Shown: positions 57,587 to 64,000 of the stretch, piece by piece
Layout of the letters: each line of letters starts with the position of its first letter
Numbering within the stretch: the stretch's first letter is position 1
IMG/VR virus record: IMGVR_UViG_3300032291_003441
Location: 1-64,000 of that record
DNA length: 64,000 bases
Reading direction: 5' to 3' (one strand)
Source: a virus
Notes under the pieces: model-generated
Told to the model about the DNA's origin: nothing
Database searches by the model: none
What the model saw: the letters and a program-made list of their open reading frames with translations, nothing else
Made by a program: the position numbers and the translations under genes

Positions 57587-58042
57587 TTATCCAACCAAAT
57601 CACCAGTATCAATTTTAACGTCTCTTTCTTTAAACGCTTTTACTAATTCTGGTTTTTTAATAAATTGTTTTAGGGCAGCCATCTTCTTATCCTTTTCAAC
57701 TCCTTTTTCCATACCTTTTACTTTAGTAACTAAAGTTTTAAGTTTAGATTTAAAGTCTTCAAATTGGTCGTTAGGAATTTTAAATTTAGAAACGGTTTTA
57801 ACTTTTTCCTTTTCTAATTCTGCTTTGGTAGGTTCTCTATCTTCGTCTTCTTCCTCTAAAGTAACACTCTCACCAGATTTTAAAGTATTAATTGCTGATG
57901 GTTTATCTTTTATTTTGGAATAATTAGGATCTTTTTGCATATCGGCTACAGCTCCAGCTCCTACATAAGTTGCTTCATCTATGTCCGATAGAATTTCTAC
58001 AATGTATTCTTTAATTTCTGCTTTTAACTCAGATTTTTTCAT
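57587..58042 (-). CDS. Hypothetical protein before the lysis/packaging genes
   Basis: A 151-residue, Lys/Glu-rich helical protein starting MKKSELKAEIKEYIVEILSDIDEA. This amphipathic start resembles other small proteins of the window. It could be a small terminase-like or virion protein given its place upstream of the terminase, but no motif proves it. It begins with a late-type motif two bases from the ATG. Confidence 0.65.
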   Translation of the reverse strand: MKKSELKAEIKEYIVEILSDIDEATYVGAGAVADMQKDPNYSKIKDKPSAINTLKSGESVTLEEEDEDREPTKAELEKEKVKTVSKFKIPNDQFEDFKSKLKTLVTKVKGMEKGVEKDKKMAALKQFIKKPELVKAFKERDVKIDTGDLVG

Positions 58043-58044
58043 GA

Positions 58045-58055
58045 TTATAAATATT
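58045..58055 (-). promoter_or_regulatory. Late-type promoter motif before the 58042 gene
   Basis: AATATTTATAATCATG, with the start codon two bases after the motif; overlaps the stop codon of the P-loop gene. Confidence 0.6.
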
Positions 58056-58584
58056 AACCAAAAATTGTCTCTGTCATTTTTGCAATACGTTCCTCAGTTG
58101 TACCTGATAATTCAGTAAAATGTTTAATTTTATGATTACTCCTATATAATATTAATTTAATAATACTATCAATAGTTTCCCTATATTTTAAATCAGTTTC
58201 TCTAACTCCATTATCTTCCATCTCTACACCTTCAGGTGATACATAAAACACATAATCATATTCACCTACTAACTTATAAGCAGCATCACAAAATGCTTCA
58301 GCATCATAATAATCAATTGATTTAGCTGCTTTAGTAAACGCCATTACATCAATAACTGTACGATCTGTAATAATGTTTTCATTCATTAATTCAGCACAAC
58401 GTTCAGCTAAAAATACAAACTGACCTTTTAATGTAGAATCTGTATTCAATGGAATACCTAAATCACGTAAATACTTAGAACGCTCAGTAGCAAAATTATA
58501 ACCTTCAAATTCAGGTAAATTCATTAAAGCATTTACTAATGTAGTTTTACCTACACTCATTGTTCCACATAAACCTATTTTCAT
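58054..58584 (-). CDS. NadR-like P-loop kinase/ATPase
   Basis: A 176-residue nucleotide-binding protein of the AAA_28/NadR type. Walker A is GTMSVGKTT at residues 7-15, with IITDRTVIDVMAFTK as the acidic second motif and DYVFYVSPEGVEMEDNGVRETD after it. Relatives phosphorylate nucleosides or related compounds; the substrate here is unknown. It ends within the promoter region of the next gene. Confidence 0.8.
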   Translation of the reverse strand: MKIGLCGTMSVGKTTLVNALMNLPEFEGYNFATERSKYLRDLGIPLNTDSTLKGQFVFLAERCAELMNENIITDRTVIDVMAFTKAAKSIDYYDAEAFCDAAYKLVGEYDYVFYVSPEGVEMEDNGVRETDLKYRETIDSIIKLILYRSNHKIKHFTELSGTTEERIAKMTETIFG

Positions 58585-58588
58585 ATTA

Positions 58589-59149
58589 TTAATATTTATT
58601 TTTTCTTTGATTTTCTATTTTAGACAACGGTCTTGTATTCGTAAATATAAAACATTTCTTTTGTTCTTCCAAACTATCTAAATTAAAAGAAGCACAAGGA
58701 ATTATATGATCTATATCCCAATAAGAACCATAATTATCCCAACTCATTTCTGGAGTGAATTGGTTTTCTAAGTATTGTTTATATTCGTTTAAAGAACATC
58801 CTAATAATTCCTCAGTTGAAGAATGTTTTAGATTTAATTTTAACGCTTTATTTATTCTTACTCTAGTATTATGTATTACCTTAAAAGATGGATTTGTTTG
58901 TAAATATTTTTTATAATTTTCTTGAAATACATTTTTATTTTTACTATAATAGTTTTTATTATATTCACTAATAGTTTCTCTATTATTTATGTTTTCAATA
59001 TGTCTTTTGTCTTTTCGTTTTAAAGTAGATTTAGTTACTACTTGTCTATTACAAGGAAAACAATAAGACTTATGTCCATCTTTTTTAGAACAATCTTTTG
59101 GAAATTGATTTAAATCATAGTTTATATTACATTTAGCACATTTTTTCAT
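58589..59149 (-). CDS. HNH endonuclease, paralogue of the capsid-adjacent one
   Basis: A 186-residue homing-type endonuclease starting MKKCAKCNINYDLNQFPKD. A zinc pair (CAKC...CFPC) is followed by helices and the HNH core MSWDNYGSYWDIDHIIPCAS with FTNTRPLSKIENQRKNK. It is a clear paralogue of the 46024-46605 gene, including the upstream 14 bases. It inserts between the P-loop gene and the gene at 59202. Confidence 0.85.
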   Translation of the reverse strand: MKKCAKCNINYDLNQFPKDCSKKDGHKSYCFPCNRQVVTKSTLKRKDKRHIENINNRETISEYNKNYYSKNKNVFQENYKKYLQTNPSFKVIHNTRVRINKALKLNLKHSSTEELLGCSLNEYKQYLENQFTPEMSWDNYGSYWDIDHIIPCASFNLDSLEEQKKCFIFTNTRPLSKIENQRKNKY

Positions 59150-59162
59150 CCATTATACATAT
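59149..59162 (-). promoter_or_regulatory. Promoter motif of the second HNH cassette
   Basis: Minus strand ATATGTATAATGGA, the last base being the A of the start codon, so transcripts would be leaderless or nearly so. Confidence 0.5.
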
Positions 59163-59201
59163 TAGGACTTCCTTGAAAAATTAAGGGAAATCCTTTTTCT
59201 T

Positions 59202-59450
59202 TTAATGTCTGTTTTGACCTGCTTGACCTAAATTGGTTTTAAACCAAGGCAAACCCTCACGATTGCGTCTTGCTTCTTTCCAACCATCTTCTGTATATGG
59301 AATACCATGAAGATGATATTCACGTTTACGATTATCACCTTGTGGAATGTATGCTGGACCTTCCCAATTGTGTAGTTTATTTTCCCAAACATAGGCAATA
59401 GTGCCATCCTCTTTGGTTAGTTTTCTACTTGGTTCATATTTAGTTTTCAT
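59202..59450 (-). CDS. Hypothetical protein (HNWEGPAYI type)
   Basis: An 82-residue basic protein. It contains LHNWEGPAYIPQGDNRKREYHLHGIPYTEDGWKEAR, a pattern that looks conserved among small phage proteins and resembles short MORN-like or beta-hairpin units. It has no catalytic motif. Its promoter is of the TATATTAT type (59453-59470). Function unknown. Confidence 0.65.
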   Translation of the reverse strand: MKTKYEPSRKLTKEDGTIAYVWENKLHNWEGPAYIPQGDNRKREYHLHGIPYTEDGWKEARRNREGLPWFKTNLGQAGQNRH

Positions 59451-59452
59451 AA

Positions 59453-59470
59453 TCTATAATATAATATTCT
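59453..59470 (-). promoter_or_regulatory. AT-rich TATATTAT promoter-like block
   Basis: Minus strand AAGAATATTATATTATAG, about ten bases before the ATG at 59450. Weak but similar to the middle-type blocks before replication genes. Confidence 0.3.
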
Positions 59471-59487
59471 TTTTTTAATTTTCCAAA

Positions 59488-60840
59488 TTATCCCCAATAA
59501 GTCATATCCCCATGGATATTGTCCCACTTGTCTGTTGTTATAAATTTTTCAACAGATAAAATACCTTGTGCTCCTGAAACTGTAATACCACGAGCTGATA
59601 AAGCATCTCCTACAAAGTGAACATTTGGATAATCAACTAAAGCTAAATCACTTGGATAAACTAATGGTTCGGGTGACAAATATTTTACCTCAGGAACATA
59701 AACACCCCAATCATCTTGAAGTGTTAGGAATACTTTTTTCATATCCTCAATAAAATCCTCTATGTAATTCCAATACTCACCCATTCCCTGTCTTACAATA
59801 TCTAAACTATCAATTTGGATTGAGCTAACTTTTTCACCTTCTGATGTTGATGATGGTTTACGAGATGGACTATAATACAAACCTGTTCCATCAAATTGTA
59901 ATTCATTTACTACTTTACGAGACCAAGCAAATGGATCTTCAATATCTTTAATTTCCATAATAATACCAAAATTAGTCATTCCGTTTAGGTATTTAGGATC
60001 TTTTTTAGCATGTCCATTGTAAGTAACATCACCATATGTTTCTTCTACAGCTACATAAGCGGCATTATTATTTGTACAAAATGAACGTAATGAAACGCCT
60101 GTATCAAATTTACGGTACAATTTAAAATCGTAACTAATATCAATTAATTTTTGAAAGTGATGTTGTGGTGCTTCAAATCTAACTCCAATTTGTACTGATT
60201 TAGGTTCATCTGGTAGGTTATATTCTTGGGCTAATTCTTGGGCAAAATCAATTCCGGATTTACCTACGGCAAATATGAGTTCATCATATTTTATCATTTT
60301 TAGTTTACCTAATTTAACTGGTAAAGGAGAATAACCTAGTGAATTTTGTTTAAAATTGATATCGGTTACTTTAGTTTCCCACATAAAGATTACACCTTTA
60401 GATACTAAATAATCATACCAATTTTTAGCAATCTCAGATAAATAATCTGTACCTACGTGCCAAACAGGAAATAAACGTAAACCGAAATATGGTTTAATAA
60501 ATTCTGGTTCTTCAACTGGATTTGAACATTGTACTTCCTCTGGTTTGGGGTGAAAACGTTTAAAGTTGTTAATAACTTCATCCATTAATTTCATTGCCTT
60601 TTCCTCACCTGTATATTTAGACAATTGACCTCCGATTGCTGTATGATAAGTTAATTTACCATCAGACCAACCTCCAGCACCTAGAAAACCTGTCATTACT
60701 TCTTCTGGTTTTCTGTTGTAAGGGTCTTTACCCATATCAATAATGGTGATTAAACTACCATCATAACCATTGTCTACTAATTTAGTGGCAGCATTTACAC
60801 CTGCTACTCCTGATCCTACAATTATAATTTTCTTTGCCAT
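59488..60840 (-). CDS. FAD-dependent oxidoreductase
   Basis: A 450-residue flavoprotein. The FAD-binding GSGVAGVNAA follows the first strand, and later segments GVRFEAPQHH, GVSLRSFCTNNNAAYVAVEETYGD and VHFVGDALSARGITVSGAQGI match the FAD-dependent dehydrogenase type that carries a conserved R-x-FC region. The C-terminal half has a second dinucleotide-type site (DELIFAVGKSG). Substrate unknown. It is rare phage cargo and has its own TTATTATATTAACG promoter, away from the structural genes around it. Confidence 0.82.
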   Translation of the reverse strand: MAKKIIIVGSGVAGVNAATKLVDNGYDGSLITIIDMGKDPYNRKPEEVMTGFLGAGGWSDGKLTYHTAIGGQLSKYTGEEKAMKLMDEVINNFKRFHPKPEEVQCSNPVEEPEFIKPYFGLRLFPVWHVGTDYLSEIAKNWYDYLVSKGVIFMWETKVTDINFKQNSLGYSPLPVKLGKLKMIKYDELIFAVGKSGIDFAQELAQEYNLPDEPKSVQIGVRFEAPQHHFQKLIDISYDFKLYRKFDTGVSLRSFCTNNNAAYVAVEETYGDVTYNGHAKKDPKYLNGMTNFGIIMEIKDIEDPFAWSRKVVNELQFDGTGLYYSPSRKPSSTSEGEKVSSIQIDSLDIVRQGMGEYWNYIEDFIEDMKKVFLTLQDDWGVYVPEVKYLSPEPLVYPSDLALVDYPNVHFVGDALSARGITVSGAQGILSVEKFITTDKWDNIHGDMTYWG

Positions 60841-60849
60841 ATGTTTAAT

Positions 60850-60866
60850 GCGTTAATATAATAAAA
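60850..60866 (-). promoter_or_regulatory. Middle-type promoter motif before the FAD gene
   Basis: Minus strand TTTTTTTATTATATTAACG, ten bases before the ATG at 60840, directly after the T-tract of a terminator. Confidence 0.5.
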
Positions 60867-60899
60867 AAAGCTGTAACCCCCAAATTGGAGGCCACAGCT
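60862..60899 (-). terminator. Terminator after the 60953 gene
   Basis: AGCTGT/ACAGCT outer stem with inner GGAGG/CCCCC-type pairing and an eight-T run on the minus strand. Confidence 0.65.
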
Positions 60900-60952
60900 C
60901 TCGTGAAATTTTCATGCGACGGGCTATGAATCCGTCTATAAATTTATTCCTA

Positions 60953-61684
60953 TTAAGTTTTATAAACTAAAGGAACAATATTATTATATGATATGTTGTC
61001 AAAAGGAGTTCCAGCACCCGCAACTACCATTGCTCCTTTTACTTTTGGATTAATTGATGCTTGTAGAGCAATACTTTTTGGAGTATATCCTAAAATTGAG
61101 GCTACAATTTTTGCTTTATCGCCTGGTGTTCCAACTGGATCTAGGTTATATGGAGCTAAATTCCATCCTCCAGCTACAGTTAATGCTACCCAATTAGCTT
61201 GAGTTGTTATTGGATCTGTAGTACTACCGTGGGTTTGAATTCTCCAAGCATTATTATATAAATCATCCTCATCAGCAAAAGCATATTGTACTACATATTG
61301 TTGAGTAGGCCCTACAGCACTTTCTAATGAAGGTGTAATAACATAATATTGACCTGTTGGGGGGATTTGAATTTCTGTAAACAAGTTTGGATTTAATCCT
61401 GCTGTGTTTAAAGCAGCATAATCTAATGTAAAATTGGTACCTGTTAAAAAATATAATTTACCCCTTACAGTTGATGCTGGAAATGGAGTATACATTTGTA
61501 GGGGTTTAGAAGCAGTATTTGCTCCACTTCCTGAATCTAAAGTATAATTAACATTTGGGGTTACTGGTGGAAATGATCCTAAATAACCATAACCATAGTT
61601 ATTAGCTACAGTTTTAGCATCCCAAAACGTATCAAAAGATGATGTTAAGGATTGCCCTACTCCGGTTATAAAAATAGATGCCAT
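60953..61684 (-). CDS. Probable virion protein
   Basis: A 243-residue protein rich in Gly, Thr, Ala and Tyr (VANNYGYGYLGSFPPVTPNVNY...). It looks like a beta-rich structural protein with no enzyme motif. It is closed by a strong terminator, and the gap of 110 bases to the FAD gene holds that terminator plus the FAD promoter. Function not recognised. Confidence 0.6.
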   Translation of the reverse strand: MASIFITGVGQSLTSSFDTFWDAKTVANNYGYGYLGSFPPVTPNVNYTLDSGSGANTASKPLQMYTPFPASTVRGKLYFLTGTNFTLDYAALNTAGLNPNLFTEIQIPPTGQYYVITPSLESAVGPTQQYVVQYAFADEDDLYNNAWRIQTHGSTTDPITTQANWVALTVAGGWNLAPYNLDPVGTPGDKAKIVASILGYTPKSIALQASINPKVKGAMVVAGAGTPFDNISYNNIVPLVYKT

Positions 61685-61724
61685 CAGTTTTTATTTATAT
61701 TATATTCGTAGTTGTTATGGGAAA

Positions 61725-62345
61725 TTATTTAAATAAATCAGAAATAAATGTTTTTACTTCTCCCCCCTTAATAGCACTTAAAGCACCTTCTAAAGTAGCT
61801 AAAGATACGTTTTTAGCTTGAAGAGCTTTTACTGCTGTTGCTCCGGATGCTATTAAGAATGAAGCTACAATTACGTGAAAAATTCCATTTGATACTTGTT
61901 TAGCTTTAGCAGGATCTTTAACAAATTTCTTAACAATAGCTTCTAAAGGAGCCATGTATAAATGGTGTAATTCATCTGCAATATGAGATAATTTATTCAT
62001 CCATTGGTTATAAGCATCTTCATCTGTTGGTTTTTTACCTAATGCTTTGTTAACCATAGTACCTGCTGCTTTACCAAATTTAGCAACTAACCCCATAATA
62101 GCAGGTAATGCAATAGCAATACTAGCTACTGTTAATAAACCTTCATTGGTGGATTGTGTAGCTTTAGCTAATTCAGCATCCATAGTTTTTAATATAGAAG
62201 ACATTTCGTCTTTTACATCATCAACTACTGCTTGTTCCTTATCATCTAAATCGATATCAACTTCTGCTAGTTTTTCTTTATATTGGCTTTCGCTAATGAT
62301 ACCAGCAAGTTTTTGTAATCGTAATGTTTCTTCTGTTATAATCAT
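61725..62345 (-). CDS. Virion-associated protein with hydrophobic segments
   Basis: A 206-residue protein. The N-terminus MIITEETLRLQKLAGIISESQYKEK resembles several T4-like virion proteins. Hydrophobic stretches lie near 70-90 (LLTVASIAIALPAIMGLVAKFG) and 155-175 (GIFHVIVASFLIASGATAV). These could be membrane-active segments used during entry. A late-type motif is eight bases upstream. Confidence 0.6.
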   Translation of the reverse strand: MIITEETLRLQKLAGIISESQYKEKLAEVDIDLDDKEQAVVDDVKDEMSSILKTMDAELAKATQSTNEGLLTVASIAIALPAIMGLVAKFGKAAGTMVNKALGKKPTDEDAYNQWMNKLSHIADELHHLYMAPLEAIVKKFVKDPAKAKQVSNGIFHVIVASFLIASGATAVKALQAKNVSLATLEGALSAIKGGEVKTFISDLFK

Positions 62346-62352
62346 GATTTTG

Positions 62353-62363
62353 TTATAAATATA
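62353..62363 (-). promoter_or_regulatory. Late-type promoter motif before the 62345 gene
   Basis: TATATTTATAACAAAATC then ATG; overlaps the stop region of the upstream gene. Confidence 0.55.
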
Positions 62364-62371
62364 TTATTTAT

Positions 62372-62785
62372 TTAATCAGTTAAAGGACCACCAACAACCC
62401 AAGCATCACAAGTTCTAGCGGCAGCACATTTAAACTTTAAGAACCTACAATAACCTAAATGACCGGCTTCAATAACATCGAAAGGATCTTCAGAACCTTC
62501 ATCGTCACCTATTCCTTTTGCAATACAGTCAAGAGTCTTTTTTGTTATATCAAATGCTGCACAATTACCGCAAAGTGATTTTTTAGCTTCTTCTGCAGAA
62601 TCAAGCTTCCACATATCAACTTTAGCCTGCCAAAACTTTTCGTTAGGTTCATTGGGATTTAATGGACCGTATCCATACTCATTAATTGCCTTCTGTCTGT
62701 TCTGAAGGTTTAATTCAATGTTTTGAGTAGGGGCAGGACATTTTGCTACCTCTGCTTCACTTAATATATCTAATAAATTTATCAT
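62372..62785 (-). CDS. Cysteine-rich virion-type protein
   Basis: A 137-residue protein from MINLLDILSEAEVAKCPAPT. Seven cysteines occur in a CGNCAAF...LDC...GYCRFLKFKC...RTCDAWVVGGP pattern, like iron-sulfur or zinc-binding small proteins found in other T4-like phages. The longer reading from 62869 overlaps the upstream gene; the ATG at 62785 lies one base after its stop. A metal site is probable, the function unknown. Confidence 0.65.
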   Translation of the reverse strand: MINLLDILSEAEVAKCPAPTQNIELNLQNRQKAINEYGYGPLNPNEPNEKFWQAKVDMWKLDSAEEAKKSLCGNCAAFDITKKTLDCIAKGIGDDEGSEDPFDVIEAGHLGYCRFLKFKCAAARTCDAWVVGGPLTD

Positions 62786-62786
62786 G

Positions 62787-63404
62787 TTACCAAGCTTTAC
62801 AAGACCAATAATTTGCTTTCCAACGTGGTCCAGGATTTTTACAATTATGTCTAGCTCTGTAAGCGGCACGTGCTTTAGGGTTTTTGGCTTTAATTACCAT
62901 TCGCTTACCTTTTGCTGATTTACCACCAAATCCAAAATTAACTTTTACAACTTTACCTTTAGCGTTTTTAACATATACTTTAAACTTTTTAATGTCACCT
63001 TGCATTGGTTTACCTAATTGAACTTTACGTCCTTGGTATTCGGCCTCGTTTAGTATATCTTCATCAGGCATAGGCATATCTAAAGGAACTAATTGACCTT
63101 CAAATATTCCATATTCACCTAAATCTGTTTCGGTAATTTTTTCTTTATCAATACCTTCAACGTTTAAAGCACCACGAGAATACAAATATCTTGCTTCAAC
63201 CCATAAGTCTAAATATTCTTTAGAACCATATGGTAATGTTGTTTCATATAGTGGTTTTTTATTGTCTATATGGTATTGCATGTTTTCAGTCATCAAAACA
63301 CGCGACTGAAGATTTTCGTTTAATATAGGTGCTTTAGTAGGTTTTGTTGCTGTGCAACAATCCTTATTTTCCAATACTTCCCTAATTAATTTTTTTAAAT
63401 CCAT
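62787..63404 (-). CDS. Virion-associated protein with basic C-terminal domain
   Basis: A 205-residue protein starting MDLKKLIREVLENKD. The C-terminal 70 residues (KFKVYVKNAKGKVVKVNFGF, ARAAYRARHNCKNPGPRWKANYWSCKAW) form a compact basic, Trp- and Cys-containing module that I recognise as recurrent in T4-like virion proteins, without a known function. It couples to the Cys-rich gene with one base between them. Confidence 0.65.
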   Translation of the reverse strand: MDLKKLIREVLENKDCCTATKPTKAPILNENLQSRVLMTENMQYHIDNKKPLYETTLPYGSKEYLDLWVEARYLYSRGALNVEGIDKEKITETDLGEYGIFEGQLVPLDMPMPDEDILNEAEYQGRKVQLGKPMQGDIKKFKVYVKNAKGKVVKVNFGFGGKSAKGKRMVIKAKNPKARAAYRARHNCKNPGPRWKANYWSCKAW

Positions 63405-63406
63405 GG

Positions 63407-63417
63407 TTATAAATATT
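63407..63417 (-). promoter_or_regulatory. Late-type promoter motif before the 63404 gene
   Basis: AATATTTATAACC then ATG; overlaps the stop codon of the upstream gene. Confidence 0.6.
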
Positions 63418-64000
63418 AAGCTACTGCTTGATCGTATGTTAATTCGGCTTGAGCACCTTTTATATTACCATCTTTATATCCATGACTTTTGTTATACACA
63501 ATAGGTCTTAAACCTTTACTTGCTGTACGAGTAACATCATGTCTTAATACTAAGATAGGTTCGTATTCGGTACCTTCAACATCAGATAAATCTGTAAATA
63601 TAACTCCTGATTTAATAGTTAATGTTGAACCGGAAAATGAAAAATCGTTTGGTGAAAATGTTTGTTTAATAACTACAGTTTTTGGTTTATCTGTACCAAA
63701 AACAATTGATTCATTTTCGTTGTTTGGAAGATCAGTAATTATAATTCCACTTAAATCAGTATCTGTTTTAGGATTATATAAACGATAAATTCCTTCTTTT
63801 TCGGTTTTTCTTAAACCGATTGTAGGAAAAGGATTACTAATTAATTTTTGAGATAATTTATTAACTAAATCTTTATACCTTTTATCAGCACTTTCCCACA
63901 TAACAGCATTTGATTTTTTAAGAGAAATATTAGCTATAACATTTCCTTCCTCACCTAATAATTGAACATCTGCTTTTTTACCTCCAGCAGTATCTGTTCC
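63416..64000 (-). CDS. Partial gene, C-terminal part of a phage protein
   Basis: The reading frame ends at 63416 and stays open to the window edge: 33 further codons upstream of the ATG at 63901 are uninterrupted and coding-like (GTDTAGGKKADVQLLGEEGN, then VIANISLKKSNAVMWESADK). Thus the ATG at 63901 is internal and the true start lies outside the window. At least 194 residues are visible. The ISLKKSNAVMWES segment looks conserved, but I cannot assign a function. Confidence 0.7.
   Translation of the reverse strand, partial: GTDTAGGKKADVQLLGEEGNVIANISLKKSNAVMWESADKRYKDLVNKLSQKLISNPFPTIGLRKTEKEGIYRLYNPKTDTDLSGIIITDLPNNENESIVFGTDKPKTVVIKQTFSPNDFSFSGSTLTIKSGVIFTDLSDVEGTEYEPILVLRHDVTRTASKGLRPIVYNKSHGYKDGNIKGAQAELTYDQAVA

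Noticed and set aside
60900-60952. Possible tRNA or structured RNA between the FAD gene and the 60953 gene.
   Set aside because: No cloverleaf could be drawn; the pairing seen belongs to the terminator.
2167-63417. TATAAATA on the plus strand as ordinary T4 late promoters.
   Set aside because: In that orientation they would transcribe antisense to every gene. The consistent place just before start codons points to function in the other direction.

Overview
The window is a contiguous piece of a tailed-phage genome of the T4-like (contractile-tail myovirus) type. Every convincing gene lies on the minus strand, so the map reads from right (64000) to left (1). Genes are tightly packed, often with ATGA-type overlaps, and no gene-free stretch exceeds about 210 bases. 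The DNA is AT-rich, and starts lack Shine-Dalgarno sequences; they are preceded instead by A-rich leaders. With the protein styles, this points to a Bacteroidetes host, probably a flavobacterium (inference). No tRNA, CRISPR array or integrase was seen.

Right part (64.0-44.9 kb): small virion-associated proteins, an FAD oxidoreductase, an HNH endonuclease, a NadR-like P-loop protein and a probable overlapping spanin pair come first. The head-assembly series follows: large terminase (gp17), portal (gp20), core proteins, prohead protease (gp21), scaffold (gp22) and major capsid protein (gp23). Another HNH gene and probable fibre or decoration genes come next.

Middle (44.9-39.3 kb): three metabolic or host-interaction genes form a tight set: a guanidino-group hydrolase (DDAH/arginine-deiminase superfamily), a phosphatidylserine decarboxylase-like enzyme and PhoH. 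Neck and tail-completion proteins resembling gp13, gp14 and gp15 follow.

Fibre and glycosylation island (39.3-28.5 kb): a 1481-residue fibre has about 1265 residues of proline-free Gly-X-Y triplets rich in Ser and Thr and a C-terminal S74 chaperone. Directly downstream lie three glycosyltransferase genes, one strongly resembling the TibC autotransporter heptosyltransferases. Two paralogous coiled-coil proteins flank the glycosyltransferases. This looks like a phage-encoded system that sugar-coats its own collagen-like fibre.

Tail (28.5-16.9 kb): sheath (gp18), tube (gp19), a tail-assembly chaperone pair that looks joined by programmed frameshifting, tape measure, baseplate proteins, a LysM protein and a hub with a C-terminal peptidoglycan-hydrolase-like domain.

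Replication (17.0-8.0 kb): a short family A polymerase-like protein without an exonuclease domain, gp32-like SSB, UvsX recombinase, FEN/RNase H-like nuclease, DnaB/gp41 helicase and a class II (B12-dependent) ribonucleotide reductase.

Left end (7.8-0 kb): a membrane protein with an EF-hand pair, then a cluster with DpdA, QueC, QueD and QueE plus thioredoxin. This predicts 7-deazaguanine modification of the phage DNA. QueC has lost its zinc cysteines.

Two recurrent upstream motifs divide the genes. AATATTTATAA, often fused to a preceding terminator, sits just before the start codon mainly of structural genes (probable late promoter, possibly giving leaderless mRNA). TATATTMA-type motifs (often TTCGTATATTAACG or TTATTATATT) precede replication and metabolic genes. 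All functional calls rest on reading motifs by eye; no database search was run.
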